Positions 7,505 to 16,623 are shown, counted from the first letter of the stretch. The stretch: DNA of 64,000 bases from Allopusillimonas ginsengisoli (GCA_005239165.1 RAPG01000007.1:124001-188000), one strand, 5' to 3'. Translations and numbers: made by a program. The notes: a model not told the origin generated them from the letters alone.

Positions 7505-8770
7505 ATGAAAGCCGATGTTTACGTTGCCGAGTATCTTGTCGAGTCGCCCCTGGATCCGGAGCGGGTCGCCGAAATAATGGCCGGAGAGCAATCTTGCGGC
7601 ACATTTACCCGTGTTCAGGGCGAGACTGACCTCTTGCGCCAGCGTGCCCGGGCAGTTGTGCAGAACGTCCAGGTGTTGTCACAGAGTGACAGGCCCTCGT
7701 TGCCAAATGCCTGGCTGGAGCGTAAAGGAGTTAAGGGGCCATGGCAACAATTTAGGATGCGTATTGGTTTTCCGGTGGCCAATGTAGGCAATAATCTGCC
7801 TACGCTTGCAGCAACGGTGGCGGGTAACTTATATGATCTGGGCGAGGTGACCGGCCTGCGCCTGGAGTCGCTGCTTTTGTCGGCTGAGTACCGCAAGACT
7901 TTTGATATGCCGCGCGTGGGGCTTGCCGGTACCCGTATGGCAGCGGGCGTGGCCAACGGCCCGCTGATAGGCACCATTATCAAGCCTAATGTTGGCCTGT
8001 CTGCGAAGCAAACGGCTGAGCTGGTGCAACAGCTTTGTGAGGCAGGCGTCGACTTCATCAAAGATGATGAGATCTGCGCCAACCCCATGCATGCGCCGCT
8101 GGCCGAACGCGTGCCTGCCGTCATGAAGACGATACGTGAACACCAGGAGCGCACTGGCAAGCATGTGATGATGGCCTTTAACATTAGCGACGAGCTTGAT
8201 GCCATGCGTGCACACGCCGATCTGGTAGAGCGCGAAGGCGGTAGCTGCGTAATGGCCAGCCTTAACAGTTGTGGCATGTCAGCAGTTCAAAGCCTACGTC
8301 GCAGTACACCTTTAGCTTTGCATGGGCACCGCAACGGCTATGGTGCGTTTTCACGCCACCCGCTGCTGGGCATATCGTTTCAGGCATATCAAACGCTTTG
8401 GCGTCTGGCTGGAGTCGATCACATGCACGTTCACGGGCTGCAGGGCAAGTTTGCACAGTCGGATGAAGAAGTGATTGAGTCGGCGCGCGATTGCCTTCAA
8501 CCATTAGCAACGGGGCTCAAAGACGAGGTCATGCCTGCATTTTCGTCTGGGCAGTGGGCCGGTACCGTACCAGCGACTTACGCCGCAGCGGGTGAAAACC
8601 TGCTGTTTATGTCAGGCGGCGGCATTCTTGCTCATCCTGATGGCCCCGCCGCAGGGGTGGCCAGCCTGCGCCAGGCGTGGGACGCCGCACGCAGCGGCGT
8701 AGCGCAAGAACAGTTTGCCAAGTCCGCTCCCGAACTGCAGCGCGCACTAGATTTTTTTGGTTCCAAATAG
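7505..8770 (+). CDS. RuBisCO-like protein (form IV), OiaX-like decarboxylase candidate
   Basis: This 421-residue protein has a RuBisCO large-subunit fold. Visible active-site equivalents (numbered from the ATG at 7505) are K160 in IIKPNVGL (RuBisCO K175), the carbamylated-lysine motif FIKDDE with K186, D188 and E189 (K201/D203/E204), H275-R276 in LHGHRNGYG, H308/H310 and loop-6 K315 in HVHGLQGKF, SSG at 347-349 and GGG at 371-373. RuBisCO K177 is replaced by N162, so it should not fix CO2. The adjacent DUF1537 kinase points to 3-oxo-isoapionate-4-phosphate decarboxylase (OiaX), which gives L-erythrulose 1-phosphate. The ATG at 7505 has GGAAA upstream; a TTG at 7472 is possible. The family is clear; the substrate is inferred. 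Confidence 0.9.
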   Translation: MKADVYVAEYLVESPLDPERVAEIMAGEQSCGTFTRVQGETDLLRQRARAVVQNVQVLSQSDRPSLPNAWLERKGVKGPWQQFRMRIGFPVANVGNNLPTLAATVAGNLYDLGEVTGLRLESLLLSAEYRKTFDMPRVGLAGTRMAAGVANGPLIGTIIKPNVGLSAKQTAELVQQLCEAGVDFIKDDEICANPMHAPLAERVPAVMKTIREHQERTGKHVMMAFNISDELDAMRAHADLVEREGGSCVMASLNSCGMSAVQSLRRSTPLALHGHRNGYGAFSRHPLLGISFQAYQTLWRLAGVDHMHVHGLQGKFAQSDEEVIESARDCLQPLATGLKDEVMPAFSSGQWAGTVPATYAAAGENLLFMSGGGILAHPDGPAAGVASLRQAWDAARSGVAQEQFAKSAPELQRALDFFGSK

Positions 8771-8773
8771 CAT

Positions 8774-10189
8774 ATGGCGTTCAAGCTTGCCTTTTACGCC
8801 GACGATTTTACGGGGGCGACCGACACGCTCGCGACACTGGCACGCCAAGGCCAGCGTGCCATGCTGTTTCTGCGTGTACCCAGTGAGCAGGAACTCGCCC
8901 ACGCCGGGCCTTTGGATTGCATAGGCATAGCAGGTGCTGCCAGATCCATGAAAAATCAGGACCAGACTGCTGAGCTTGAGGCCGTGGCCGCCTACCTGAA
9001 GGGCACGGGCGCTCCCGTCATCCATTACAAAACGTGCTCCACGTTCGATAGTTCAACGCAAGTTGGCAGCATAGGGCTGGCGGTACGCGTTCTGCGCAAA
9101 ACCCTCAAGACGGGTGGCTTTACTCCTATTGTGGGCGGGCAACCCAATCTGGGCAGGTATTGCGTGTTCAGCAATCTGTTTGCGGCTTTTCAGACGGGTG
9201 CAGAAGCGTTTCGTATTGATCGTCACCCGACCATGAGCCGCCATCCTGTCACCCCTATGGGCGAGGCTGATCTTCGACATCATCTGGCAGAGCAAGGGCT
9301 CACTGAAATAAGTGCAGTTCAGTATCCTTCTTATGAAAAGTCAGATGAGGCACTTGATGAACAGGTGGACGCTGCAATAACGCAGGGGCCGGATGGCGTG
9401 CTGTTCGACGTGGCGTGCCCGGCGCACTTGCCGGTTATTGGGCGCCAGATCTGGCAGCGGGCAGTACGCGGCCAGACTTTGGCTGTCGGGCCAAGCAGCG
9501 TGGCGCAGGCGTTGCTGGCGCATTGGCAGGCCACGGCGCCGGAGGGTGCAGCGGGTGTTTCGCCTGAAGAGGGCGGGCAGTTGTTGGGCTCTTCGTGTGC
9601 CAACGCCCCGAGTCTGGGTGCTGCATCTGATCAGAACCAGACCGCGCAGGGTGCAGAGACGGCTGGCCCAGTGTTGGTGTTGTCGGGGAGTATGTCTCCC
9701 TTGACCGCCAGGCAAATTGAAGTTGCCAAGTCTTATCTGCATATTCCCATACCTGTTGCAGACCTGCTTGACGCGGGCTCACAGGCTCGGGCTAGTATCG
9801 TCAAGCGTATTAAGCAGGGCTTGCAGGCGGGCCGCAATGTGCTGGCGCATCTTGTTCATGCTGAGCAGACTTCTTCAACAGACCAAGCCTTTGACCCCGC
9901 CACACTGGCAAGGGCCAGTGGCTCACTGCTGGCCGAGGTTTTGCAGACGCAACGCCCGGCACGGTTGGGTCTTGCCGGTGGTGACACGTCCAGTCTTGCC
10001 ATTCTTTCTCTGGGTGTATGGGGGCTAACTTATATTGGCCAGATAGACCCGGGCGCTGCGCTGTGCCGGTTGCATTCCAACCAGGCGTCGCTGGACGGCC
10101 TGGACGTTATGCTGAAAGGTGGGCAAATGGGGTCGTTGGGTGTGTTTGAGAAGCTGGCGAAGATAGCAGATACGTGCTTGAAAGGGTGA
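8774..10189 (+). CDS. DUF1537 four-carbon-acid-sugar-type kinase, OiaK-like
   Basis: The 471-residue protein begins with YADDFTGATDTLATLA (from residue 8), the conserved N-terminal DUF1537 motif, followed by HYKTCSTFDSS and VGSIG in the sugar-acid binding domain. The C-terminal nucleotide-binding domain has LAGGDTSSLAILSLGVWGL, GQIDPGAALCRL and MLKGGQMGS. These kinases phosphorylate tetronates or related sugar acids with ATP. It starts 3 bp after the RLP stop, so the two are surely co-expressed. The HYKTCSTFDSS form and the RLP partner match 3-oxo-isoapionate kinase (OiaK) better than threonate or erythronate kinases. Residues 245-295, between the two domains, are low in recognisable motifs. 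Confidence 0.9.
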   Translation: MAFKLAFYADDFTGATDTLATLARQGQRAMLFLRVPSEQELAHAGPLDCIGIAGAARSMKNQDQTAELEAVAAYLKGTGAPVIHYKTCSTFDSSTQVGSIGLAVRVLRKTLKTGGFTPIVGGQPNLGRYCVFSNLFAAFQTGAEAFRIDRHPTMSRHPVTPMGEADLRHHLAEQGLTEISAVQYPSYEKSDEALDEQVDAAITQGPDGVLFDVACPAHLPVIGRQIWQRAVRGQTLAVGPSSVAQALLAHWQATAPEGAAGVSPEEGGQLLGSSCANAPSLGAASDQNQTAQGAETAGPVLVLSGSMSPLTARQIEVAKSYLHIPIPVADLLDAGSQARASIVKRIKQGLQAGRNVLAHLVHAEQTSSTDQAFDPATLARASGSLLAEVLQTQRPARLGLAGGDTSSLAILSLGVWGLTYIGQIDPGAALCRLHSNQASLDGLDVMLKGGQMGSLGVFEKLAKIADTCLKG

Positions 10190-10311
10190 TTTTTGCCTGC
10201 TTTTACTCAACAATGCCAGTACTTTTTATTGCTCTTAGATGCAGTATAAAAATAGAATGAAAAACACTCAGTGTGCTAATTAGTTGCTGTTTGAAATTAA
10301 GCGGATTGGCG

Positions 10312-11757
10312 TTACGCAGACCCCGACACATCATAGCGGGCAAGCGCCACCCTGCGGGCAGACTGGTGATTTACGATAGGTTTGGGGTAACTTTCGCCCA
10401 GCTTTATCTTGGCGGCAGTGAGGGCGTTTTCTTTGGCCAGCCATGGTGCATGGATGTCTTTGTTTGAAAGCCCGGCGACTTCAGGCACATACCGTCGAAT
10501 GAAAGCACCTTGTGCATCAAATTTTTGCGACTGCGCGACGGGGTTGAATATGCGAAAGTACGGTTGTGCATCACAGCCAGTGGATGCCGCCCATTGCCAG
10601 CCACCATTGTTGGCAGCCAGATCAAAATCATTAAGTTGCCGGGCAAAATACTGCTCGCCGCGCCGCCAGTCTATGCCCAGATCTTTGGTTAAAAAGCTGG
10701 CAACAATCATGCGCAATCGATTATGCATGTAGCCGGTCTGGTTTAATTGGCGCATGGCGGCGTCCACAATGGGGTAGCCGGTCTGGCCGCTGCACCATGC
10801 ATCAAAGTCTTTATCTGCATCGGCGCCTGACTCCCACTCTATGGCGTCGTACTCAGCCCGGAACGCATGGTCTGTGACGTGTGGAAAATGATGAAGAATC
10901 ATGAAATAAAAATCGCGCCAAATCAGCTCGCTCAGCCAGGTCGCTGCGCCAGCGCTGCCCGATTGCATGGCCGGGTAGGCTGCCCTGACCAGCGCGCGCA
11001 GCGAAATGGTGCCAAAGCGCAGATGAACCGATAAATAACTTGGCCCTTTGGCAGCCGGGAAATCACGGCGTTCTTGATAGGCATCCATGCGCGGCAAGAA
11101 GTCGGCGAACAGCGCTTGGGCACCCTCGCTTCCTGCGGATACGGGCACGGGTTGTGCTGAGCGGGTAAAGCCCATGTCTTCCAGCGAGGGGCGTGCAAGG
11201 TGGTTGGCCGGTACAGGTTCCAGCTTACTTAACAGAGGTTCATTGGCAACCGTATCTATATGAACCGGCCGCAGGGCCTTTAGCCATGCATTTTTATAGG
11301 CGGTAAACACGCGATATGGCTTGCCCTGGCCGTTCAGGATCTCGCTCATTTCGAAAATAACCTGGTCTTTGAGCAGAACAAGTTCACCGCCTTCACGCTT
11401 TAGCGCGTCAGCCACTGCAGCGTCACGCACCTGCGCTTGAGGCTCGTAGTCGCGTACGGAAAATACAGCGTCTACGTTCAGACTTTTTGCCAGTTCTGGA
11501 ATGACTTGATGTGCAGCGCCATAGCGAACAATAAGCCCTGCGCCGGCTTGCTGCAGTTTGTGGTCAAGTTCTGTAATGCAGTCATCAATGAATGTGACAC
11601 GTCGGTCGGTCGCAGGAAGCGTCGACAAAATCTCTGTATCAAACACGAAAACGCATGACACCCTGCGGCACTGGCGCAGCGCCTGATACAGTGCGGCGTT
11701 GTCTTCAATGCGCAGATCTCGTCGGAACCACATTATGCCGTGGTCGAATTGATGCAT
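10312..11757 (-). CDS. phrB: Deoxyribodipyrimidine photolyase
   Basis: This 481-residue flavoprotein uses light to split cyclobutane pyrimidine dimers. The N-terminal antenna domain opens with HGIMWFRRDLRIEDNAAL. The C-terminal FAD domain has GAATWLSELIWRDFYFMIL, GQTGYPIVDAAMRQLNQTGYMHNR and GWQWAASTGCDAQPYFRIFNP, the signature of class I photolyases with the conserved Trp residues. The ATG at 11757, with AGAGG eight bases upstream, gives the normal length; an upstream in-frame codon adds 22 residues unlike the family. It stands alone between the sugar-acid operon and a spacer of about 500 bp. Confidence 0.95.
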   Translation of the reverse strand: MHQFDHGIMWFRRDLRIEDNAALYQALRQCRRVSCVFVFDTEILSTLPATDRRVTFIDDCITELDHKLQQAGAGLIVRYGAAHQVIPELAKSLNVDAVFSVRDYEPQAQVRDAAVADALKREGGELVLLKDQVIFEMSEILNGQGKPYRVFTAYKNAWLKALRPVHIDTVANEPLLSKLEPVPANHLARPSLEDMGFTRSAQPVPVSAGSEGAQALFADFLPRMDAYQERRDFPAAKGPSYLSVHLRFGTISLRALVRAAYPAMQSGSAGAATWLSELIWRDFYFMILHHFPHVTDHAFRAEYDAIEWESGADADKDFDAWCSGQTGYPIVDAAMRQLNQTGYMHNRLRMIVASFLTKDLGIDWRRGEQYFARQLNDFDLAANNGGWQWAASTGCDAQPYFRIFNPVAQSQKFDAQGAFIRRYVPEVAGLSNKDIHAPWLAKENALTAAKIKLGESYPKPIVNHQSARRVALARYDVSGSA

Positions 11758-12162
11758 TAAGCGGCCTCTTGAAAGTGGATTCGATGGTAGCACTGAACGT
11801 TGATAGCTCACACCATATTCCATTCTGCATGTTTAACGGCGTGGGTGTGTGGCAACACGCGGGCACTATGCCGCAGGCTTATGCAGGACACAATATCGCT
11901 GCTTATCATCTGGATGTTGCGTGCATGACGCACGTAATGTTTGTGATTTTTTGAGCAGTGGGGCAGTGAGCCTGGCAGCGTTGCCTCATGCCGGGCTGCA
12001 TCCCAGGGGATTTGATGTTTATAGTGTCAGTCAGCGCTTCTATCACTTGCGTTATTCCGCCCTGATGCGGATGATGGAGCGCTAAGGGTCGGCAAACTTT
12101 TTTACGTCTGATGCGGCGGGCGTGCGGCAGGCTTTGGTCTTGTTTACATCTGGTGAGTGGCC
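11758..12162. other. Intergenic region without recognisable gene
   Basis: This 405-bp stretch lies between the divergent photolyase and glycosyltransferase genes. Short open frames on the plus strand have no family features. A stem-loop with arms TTGCGTGC and GCACGTAA near 11916-11936 is followed by a T-rich tract (GATTTTTTG), resembling an intrinsic terminator on the plus strand, but no plus-strand gene precedes it. It may be the remnant of a lost gene. Confidence 0.4.
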
Positions 12163-12270
12163 ATGCAGCAATACAAATCGTTAATCGCTTTTCTTGTGCT
12201 AACCGAGGCCGTCGCGCTTTGGGCTAGCCAGGCGGCGCATTGCTGGTCACAGGCAAGGCAGGCAAGATGA
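12163..12270 (+). CDS. Possible 35-residue hydrophobic leader ORF
   Basis: The ATG at 12163 opens a 35-residue frame that begins MQQYKSLIAFLVLTEAVALW, a basic start followed by a hydrophobic stretch. Its TGA overlaps the ATG of the glycosyltransferase at 12267 (ATGA). GGTGAG precedes it by about five bases. The overlap suggests possible translational coupling, but the peptide is unrecognised and may be chance. Confidence 0.25.
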   Translation: MQQYKSLIAFLVLTEAVALWASQAAHCWSQARQAR

Positions 12271-12992
12271 TGAACACTGTAAAGAATTCGCAAGCGCTTC
12301 CTGCTGAATCGCGTATGCAATTAACGGTGGTCATCCCCGTTTTGAACGAAGCAAGCAACCTTGCGCGTCTGCGTCAACAGATACATACACTGGTAAATGC
12401 AGGGTGTGAGGTGGTTGTTGCCGACGGAGGCAGCAATGATGCCTCACTTGCATTGGCAACAGAGCCTGGAGTGTATTGGCTCTCCGCGACGCGGGGGCGT
12501 GCCAGTCAGATGAACGCGGGAGCCGCCTTGGCGAGCAGGGAGGTGATTCTTTTCTTGCACGCAGATACCCAATTGCCAGATACAGCAATCGCTGACATCG
12601 CCTCAGCCGTGGCCGGCCCGGCTGCATGTTGGGGCCGCTTCGATGTTGTCATTGCTGGGCGCAGTCGTTTGTTGCCTGTTATCGCCGCAATGATGAACCT
12701 GCGCTCGCGCATAAGTGGCATTGCTACAGGGGATCAGGCTGTGTTTGTCCGACGCGATGTGTTCGCCCAATTGGGCGGGTTTCCGCAGCAAGACTTGATG
12801 GAAGATATCGAGTTGTCATGGCGCTTACGCAAGCACAGTCGCCCCGTAAACCTGCGTACAAAGGTGGTGACCTCAGGCCGTCGCTGGGACGACAACGGTG
12901 CATGTAAAACCATTTTATTGATGTGGCACCTGCGCCTGCTCTACAGCCTAGGCACCCCAGCCGCAGAGTTGGCGAAACGGTATCGCCGGTGA
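12267..12992 (+). CDS. Family-2 glycosyltransferase, selenodomain-associated type (TIGR04283-like)
   Basis: This protein of about 240 residues has a GT-A fold. LTVVIPVLNEASNLARL (near residue 20) is the nucleotide-sugar strand. VVVADGGSNDAS and RGRASQMNAGAALA follow, then LFLHADTQLPD with the acidic HADT metal site, and GGFPQQDLMEDIELSWRLRKHS contains the ED motif. This matches the short glycosyltransferases annotated as rSAM/selenodomain-associated transferase 2. The partner transferase 1 (DUF2064) lies at 20108-20752, with the rest of the set between, although this gene is on the opposite strand and converges with that operon. ATGs at 12267 and 12270 are both possible starts. The acceptor is unknown. 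Confidence 0.85.
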   Translation: MMNTVKNSQALPAESRMQLTVVIPVLNEASNLARLRQQIHTLVNAGCEVVVADGGSNDASLALATEPGVYWLSATRGRASQMNAGAALASREVILFLHADTQLPDTAIADIASAVAGPAACWGRFDVVIAGRSRLLPVIAAMMNLRSRISGIATGDQAVFVRRDVFAQLGGFPQQDLMEDIELSWRLRKHSRPVNLRTKVVTSGRRWDDNGACKTILLMWHLRLLYSLGTPAAELAKRYRR

Positions 12993-13016
12993 ACATCACG
13001 AGTGAGCCGTAAACCA

Positions 13017-13040
13017 CCATTGCGCCATTGCGCCATTGCG
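13017..13040. repeat. Three tandem copies of an 8-bp unit
   Basis: CCATTGCG is repeated three times head to tail in the 144-bp spacer between the convergent glycosyltransferase and ABC ATPase genes. No terminator-like hairpin with a T-run is visible in this spacer. Significance unknown. Confidence 0.8.
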
Positions 13041-13136
13041 CTTACACGTGGGCCTTCTGGGGCTGGCATCAAAAACCGCATATCCAGCAACTTACGCTCG
13101 TGCGGTCGCATGTCAAGGCGTTGCGTTGCATCAATG

Positions 13137-13769
13137 TTAATCGCGTGTAAGCATGGTGAGCGCCCCCGAATCGGGTGCGTCATCGCTATCATGCGTTACC
13201 AGAATAGCCGGTATGGCTTGCCGGGTTATCCACTCGAAAACAAACGTCCTGAACTGCGTTCGCAGGGTGCTGTCCAGCTTGGAAAATGGCTCATCCAGCA
13301 ACACCGCACGAGGCTCGGCGATGAGTGCGCGTGCAACGCTGACGCGGGCACGCTGGCCGCCTGACAGCGAGGCCGGGTCACGTTGGTGAAAGCCAGACAA
13401 GCCAATGTTTTCAAGCATCTCGTCCACACGCTGACGCCGTGCACTGACCCCAATAATGGTGTGTGGCAGGGCAAAGGCGAGATTGCGGCCCACACTCATA
13501 TGAGGAAACAACAGATCGTCCTGAAACAGAATCCCGATGCGGCGCTGTTCAACAGGCAGATCAAGCACGGGCTCGCCTCCCAGTAACAGGTCTCCTGAGT
13601 AACGGAAACTGTTGTTCGTTTCGCCAATCATCCAGTTCAGGATGGTAGATTTTCCAGAACCTGAGGGCCCCATAATGGTGTGCACCTGACCAGCACCGAC
13701 GGAAAAGCTCAGCGGCCCGACAAGTCGGTGCCCGGCGTGATGAATGGTCAGGTCAAGGACTTCAAGCAT
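13137..13769 (-). CDS. ABC transporter ATP-binding protein (YnjD-like)
   Basis: This 210-residue cytoplasmic ATPase has a Walker A at MGPSGSGKSTILNWM (near residue 34), a Q-loop at LFQDDLLFPHMSVGRNLAFALP, the signature SLSGGQRARVSVARAL, Walker B AVLLDEPFSKLD and the switch His in VTHDSDD. It is the last gene of the minus-strand operon, with AGGA before its ATG. With the adjacent fused permease and binding protein it forms a set matching the YnjBCD transporter of E. coli, whose substrate is not firmly known; thiamine- and sulfur-compound transporters are the closest characterised relatives. The length is close to YnjD. Confidence 0.92.
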   Translation of the reverse strand: MLEVLDLTIHHAGHRLVGPLSFSVGAGQVHTIMGPSGSGKSTILNWMIGETNNSFRYSGDLLLGGEPVLDLPVEQRRIGILFQDDLLFPHMSVGRNLAFALPHTIIGVSARRQRVDEMLENIGLSGFHQRDPASLSGGQRARVSVARALIAEPRAVLLDEPFSKLDSTLRTQFRTFVFEWITRQAIPAILVTHDSDDAPDSGALTMLTRD

Positions 13770-13781
13770 GGAGGGTTCCTT

Positions 13782-15431
13782 TCATTGCATACCCTTGCGC
13801 CCGCGTGCGTAGCGGCGTGAAACAAGCACGGCCAGCAAAAACATAAGTAAAGGCAGCAGCATTTGCAGAGACGACTGCACCGCAAGCATGCGCCGGTCTC
13901 CGCCCGCGCTCAGCGCGACAGCCTCTGTAGTAACCGTCGCGAACCGGCCTGCTCCCGCAAACAGCGTCGGCAGATACTGGGCGACGCTGACAGAGAAGCC
14001 TATGGCCGTTGCGGCAAGAATAGGCCGCAGCAGCATCGGCCATTTTACGTTTATACAGGCTTGCCAGCGCGAATGTCCCAACGCCCGCGCGGTGGTGACG
14101 ATGCGCGGGTCAAAGGCGCGATAGGGCCCACTCAATGTGATCAGCATATATGGGAATACCCAGGCCAGATGGCTCCAGATCACGCCGACTGATGTGCCAT
14201 CCAGATTCAATCGCAACAGCACGCTGTATTGAGCTGCGGCCAGTGGCAAAGCGGGAAGCAGTAGCGGTGCATAGATGAGTGCACCAAAGCGCGACGGGCC
14301 CCACTCCAGCCAGACCAGCGTCAGCGGTAACAGCAGCACCACACATGCAAGTGCCAGCCATAAGGTTGTGAACAAGGGGTTCAGATCGGCAGATGTCCAG
14401 TTAGACACCGTCCATTGGGCCGGCAATACCGAGGGGAAAAACCATGTCTGGCTGAAAGACCACAGCAACAAAGGTATGCCAGGAATTATGCCGAGTAAAA
14501 ATGCCAGGCGTACTGTGGCACGCTGGAAGCGCGGCGCTCTGCGGCCAGGCTTTCTATGCCCTGCCGGGTAGGGTGCCCATCTGCGCAAGCCTTTCCAGGC
14601 TAGCCGCACGAGCAGCACGCAGATCAACATCAAGCCTGCCAGCAACACGGCACCTATAGTGCCTTGCGCCACATGTTGCGGATTGGGGTCTGTCAGCCAT
14701 TGCCAGGTCAGCACTGCCAGTGTTGGCGGTGTGGTCGGGCCCAGCACCAAAGCCATATCGACCACAGATAGCCCATAGGCCAGCACCGCCATCAAAGGCC
14801 ATGCAAGTCTGGGCAGTATCTGCGGCAGCAGCACGTGCATCCATACTTGCGTGCGCCCATAGCCCAGGCTGCGGGCAACAGTCATTTGGCGAACAATGTC
14901 TTGTTCGCCTAGCGTTACCGCCAGCATCCACAGTAAAAACCAGCTTTCTTTGATGGCCAGGGCTATCATCAGCGTGAGGCCTTGGGCATCTTGCACGGTG
15001 ACCCATTGTGGCGGTGCATCCCAACCAAGCATGGCGGCCAGCAGTCGGGCTACCCACCCACTGGGTGCAACCAGCAAGGCAATGCCAATGGCAAAGGCCG
15101 CGTGGGGAAATGCGAGCAGCACAGGCAAACGCAGGCGTAGATACGTCCAGGCCGAGCCCGGGTAGACCATCATGATGATTGCCGTTGCGAGCACCATCGC
15201 CAGGGCCGTGCCACCGAGTGCCGTCAAAAGGGTTCGCTGTGTTGCCACCATAAGCTGTGGGTCGCCCACAGCGCCCAGCCACGCACTGGCTTGCAAAGCC
15301 GGTGCCAGAAACCAGGAGAAACCCGCCAGCATAGGAACAATGACGAGTGCGGCGCCCGCTACAGCAACAACGCGCCACACGTAGTCCTGGTGACCTTGCC
15401 GCTGGCGGTACCGCCTAGTTTCCCGACCCAT
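13782..15431 (-). CDS. ABC transporter permease, two fused halves (YnjC-like)
   Basis: The 549-residue membrane protein contains two consecutive binding-protein-dependent permease halves. The EAA-type cytoplasmic loops are near SLGYGRTQVWMHVLLPQILPRL (about residue 190) and ALGHSRWQACINVKWPMLLRPI (about 470). Around twelve hydrophobic segments are visible. A fused permease of this kind is typical of YnjC and ThiP. Its start overlaps the end of the binding-protein gene by 17 bp and its stop lies 12 bp before the ATPase start, so the three are one operon. Confidence 0.9.
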   Translation of the reverse strand: MGRETRRYRQRQGHQDYVWRVVAVAGAALVIVPMLAGFSWFLAPALQASAWLGAVGDPQLMVATQRTLLTALGGTALAMVLATAIIMMVYPGSAWTYLRLRLPVLLAFPHAAFAIGIALLVAPSGWVARLLAAMLGWDAPPQWVTVQDAQGLTLMIALAIKESWFLLWMLAVTLGEQDIVRQMTVARSLGYGRTQVWMHVLLPQILPRLAWPLMAVLAYGLSVVDMALVLGPTTPPTLAVLTWQWLTDPNPQHVAQGTIGAVLLAGLMLICVLLVRLAWKGLRRWAPYPAGHRKPGRRAPRFQRATVRLAFLLGIIPGIPLLLWSFSQTWFFPSVLPAQWTVSNWTSADLNPLFTTLWLALACVVLLLPLTLVWLEWGPSRFGALIYAPLLLPALPLAAAQYSVLLRLNLDGTSVGVIWSHLAWVFPYMLITLSGPYRAFDPRIVTTARALGHSRWQACINVKWPMLLRPILAATAIGFSVSVAQYLPTLFAGAGRFATVTTEAVALSAGGDRRMLAVQSSLQMLLPLLMFLLAVLVSRRYARGRKGMQ

Positions 15432-16623
15432 AACGCGCCAGCCATGCGTTTTCCAGCGCCTCCGTCCAACTGGCGTCCGGCTCGGACAACGTAGGAATGG
15501 CGCCTGCCTGTGCGCCCGCCGTTAGTTTTTCGAAATCAGCCTGTGCGGGCGACAGGGCCGAGACCGTTAGCACGGTGGCGTCCCCCCAGACGGTCGGGTC
15601 TGCCTTATGTGCCTGTGCACGGGGCGACAGCATGAAATTGGCCACGACTTTCGCTGCGGCGCTGGATTTGGCGTTATAGGGAATCGCGAGAAAATGCACG
15701 TTGCCTATCATCCCGCTGCGAAATCCAAACCCATAAATGCCAGGAGGGACCCGATGCTGGGCAACCAGGTTAGCCCCTTCGTTGGGGTTGAAAGTAATGG
15801 ATATCAGCAATTCGCCGTCTGCCAGCATTCTGGTCATTTGCGCTGCGCTGGTCGGAAACGCCTTGCCTTCACGCCATAAGAAAGGGTGCAGGCGATCCAG
15901 GTAAGCCCAGAGTGCTGGCAGATTGCGCGCAAGGGCTTCAGGGGTAGTAGGCTGCTTCAGGTCTTGCGGCGCAGGCGCCAACGTCAGTAGCAATTGCTTG
16001 AGAAACGTGGTGCCGTGAAAGGCGGGGGGCTTGGGATAAGTTACGCGCCCGGGATGCTTTTGGGCAAACGCCAGCAAATCCTGGGGCGACTCGGGCGGTG
16101 AGGGGACTTTATTGCGGTAGGCCAAAAACGTTAAGCGCGCCTCACCCCAAGGTGCTTCCAGACCATCAGTAGGAACAGAAAAGTCTTGCCTCACGGGCTT
16201 GGAGGTGTCGACGTACTGCCAGTTTGGTAATTGTTCTGCCCATGGGCCCAACAGCAAGTGTTCAGATTTGAGTCGCTTGAAATTTTCACCATTAATCCAT
16301 ACCAGGTCGACCGACCCGTCTTTGTCTCGCCCAGCTCGTTTTTCGGCCTCAATGCGCTGAACCACCTCGGCCGTATCGGCGACCTTGACGTGTATGAGTT
16401 GCACGTCGGCCAGGCGTTTGATTTCTTTGCCCGCCCATGCAATATAGTTGTTGGTGCTTTCATCGCCGCCCCAGGCGTTGAAATAAACGGTTTGCCCGCG
16501 TGCTTCGTTTTCAATATCAGCCCACGATGCGTGCGCTATGCCTGGCAGCAGGGACGCCAACACATACAACGCCACCACGGCATACCTGGTAGCCATTGAA
16601 TTCATTTTAAATTGCAGGTTCAC
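15415..16623 (-). CDS. ABC transporter substrate-binding protein (YnjB-like)
   Basis: The 402-residue periplasmic receptor has a signal peptide (AVVALYVLASLLPGIAHA) and then NEARGQTVYFNAWGGDESTNNYIAWA, a start typical of YnjB. Other features are GSVDLVWINGENF and FSVPTDGLEAPWGEARLTFLAY. A GTG at 16623 is taken as the start because an ideal GGAGG lies seven bases upstream; ATGs at 16605 and 16596 would also leave a signal peptide. A longer frame to 16695 lacks a ribosome site. The GTG overlaps the stop of a 49-residue ORF (GTGA). The ligand is unknown. Confidence 0.88.
   Translation of the reverse strand: MNLQFKMNSMATRYAVVALYVLASLLPGIAHASWADIENEARGQTVYFNAWGGDESTNNYIAWAGKEIKRLADVQLIHVKVADTAEVVQRIEAEKRAGRDKDGSVDLVWINGENFKRLKSEHLLLGPWAEQLPNWQYVDTSKPVRQDFSVPTDGLEAPWGEARLTFLAYRNKVPSPPESPQDLLAFAQKHPGRVTYPKPPAFHGTTFLKQLLLTLAPAPQDLKQPTTPEALARNLPALWAYLDRLHPFLWREGKAFPTSAAQMTRMLADGELLISITFNPNEGANLVAQHRVPPGIYGFGFRSGMIGNVHFLAIPYNAKSSAAAKVVANFMLSPRAQAHKADPTVWGDATVLTVSALSPAQADFEKLTAGAQAGAIPTLSEPDASWTEALENAWLARYGSGN

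Noticed and set aside
7505..8770. True RuBisCO large subunit
   Set aside because: K177 is replaced by Asn, there is no small subunit or phosphoribulokinase gene nearby, and the kinase partner is DUF1537.
14554..15378. 274-codon open frame on the minus strand inside the permease gene
   Set aside because: Overlaps the well-supported YnjC-like gene in another frame; the product is Cys/His/Arg-rich and without family features.
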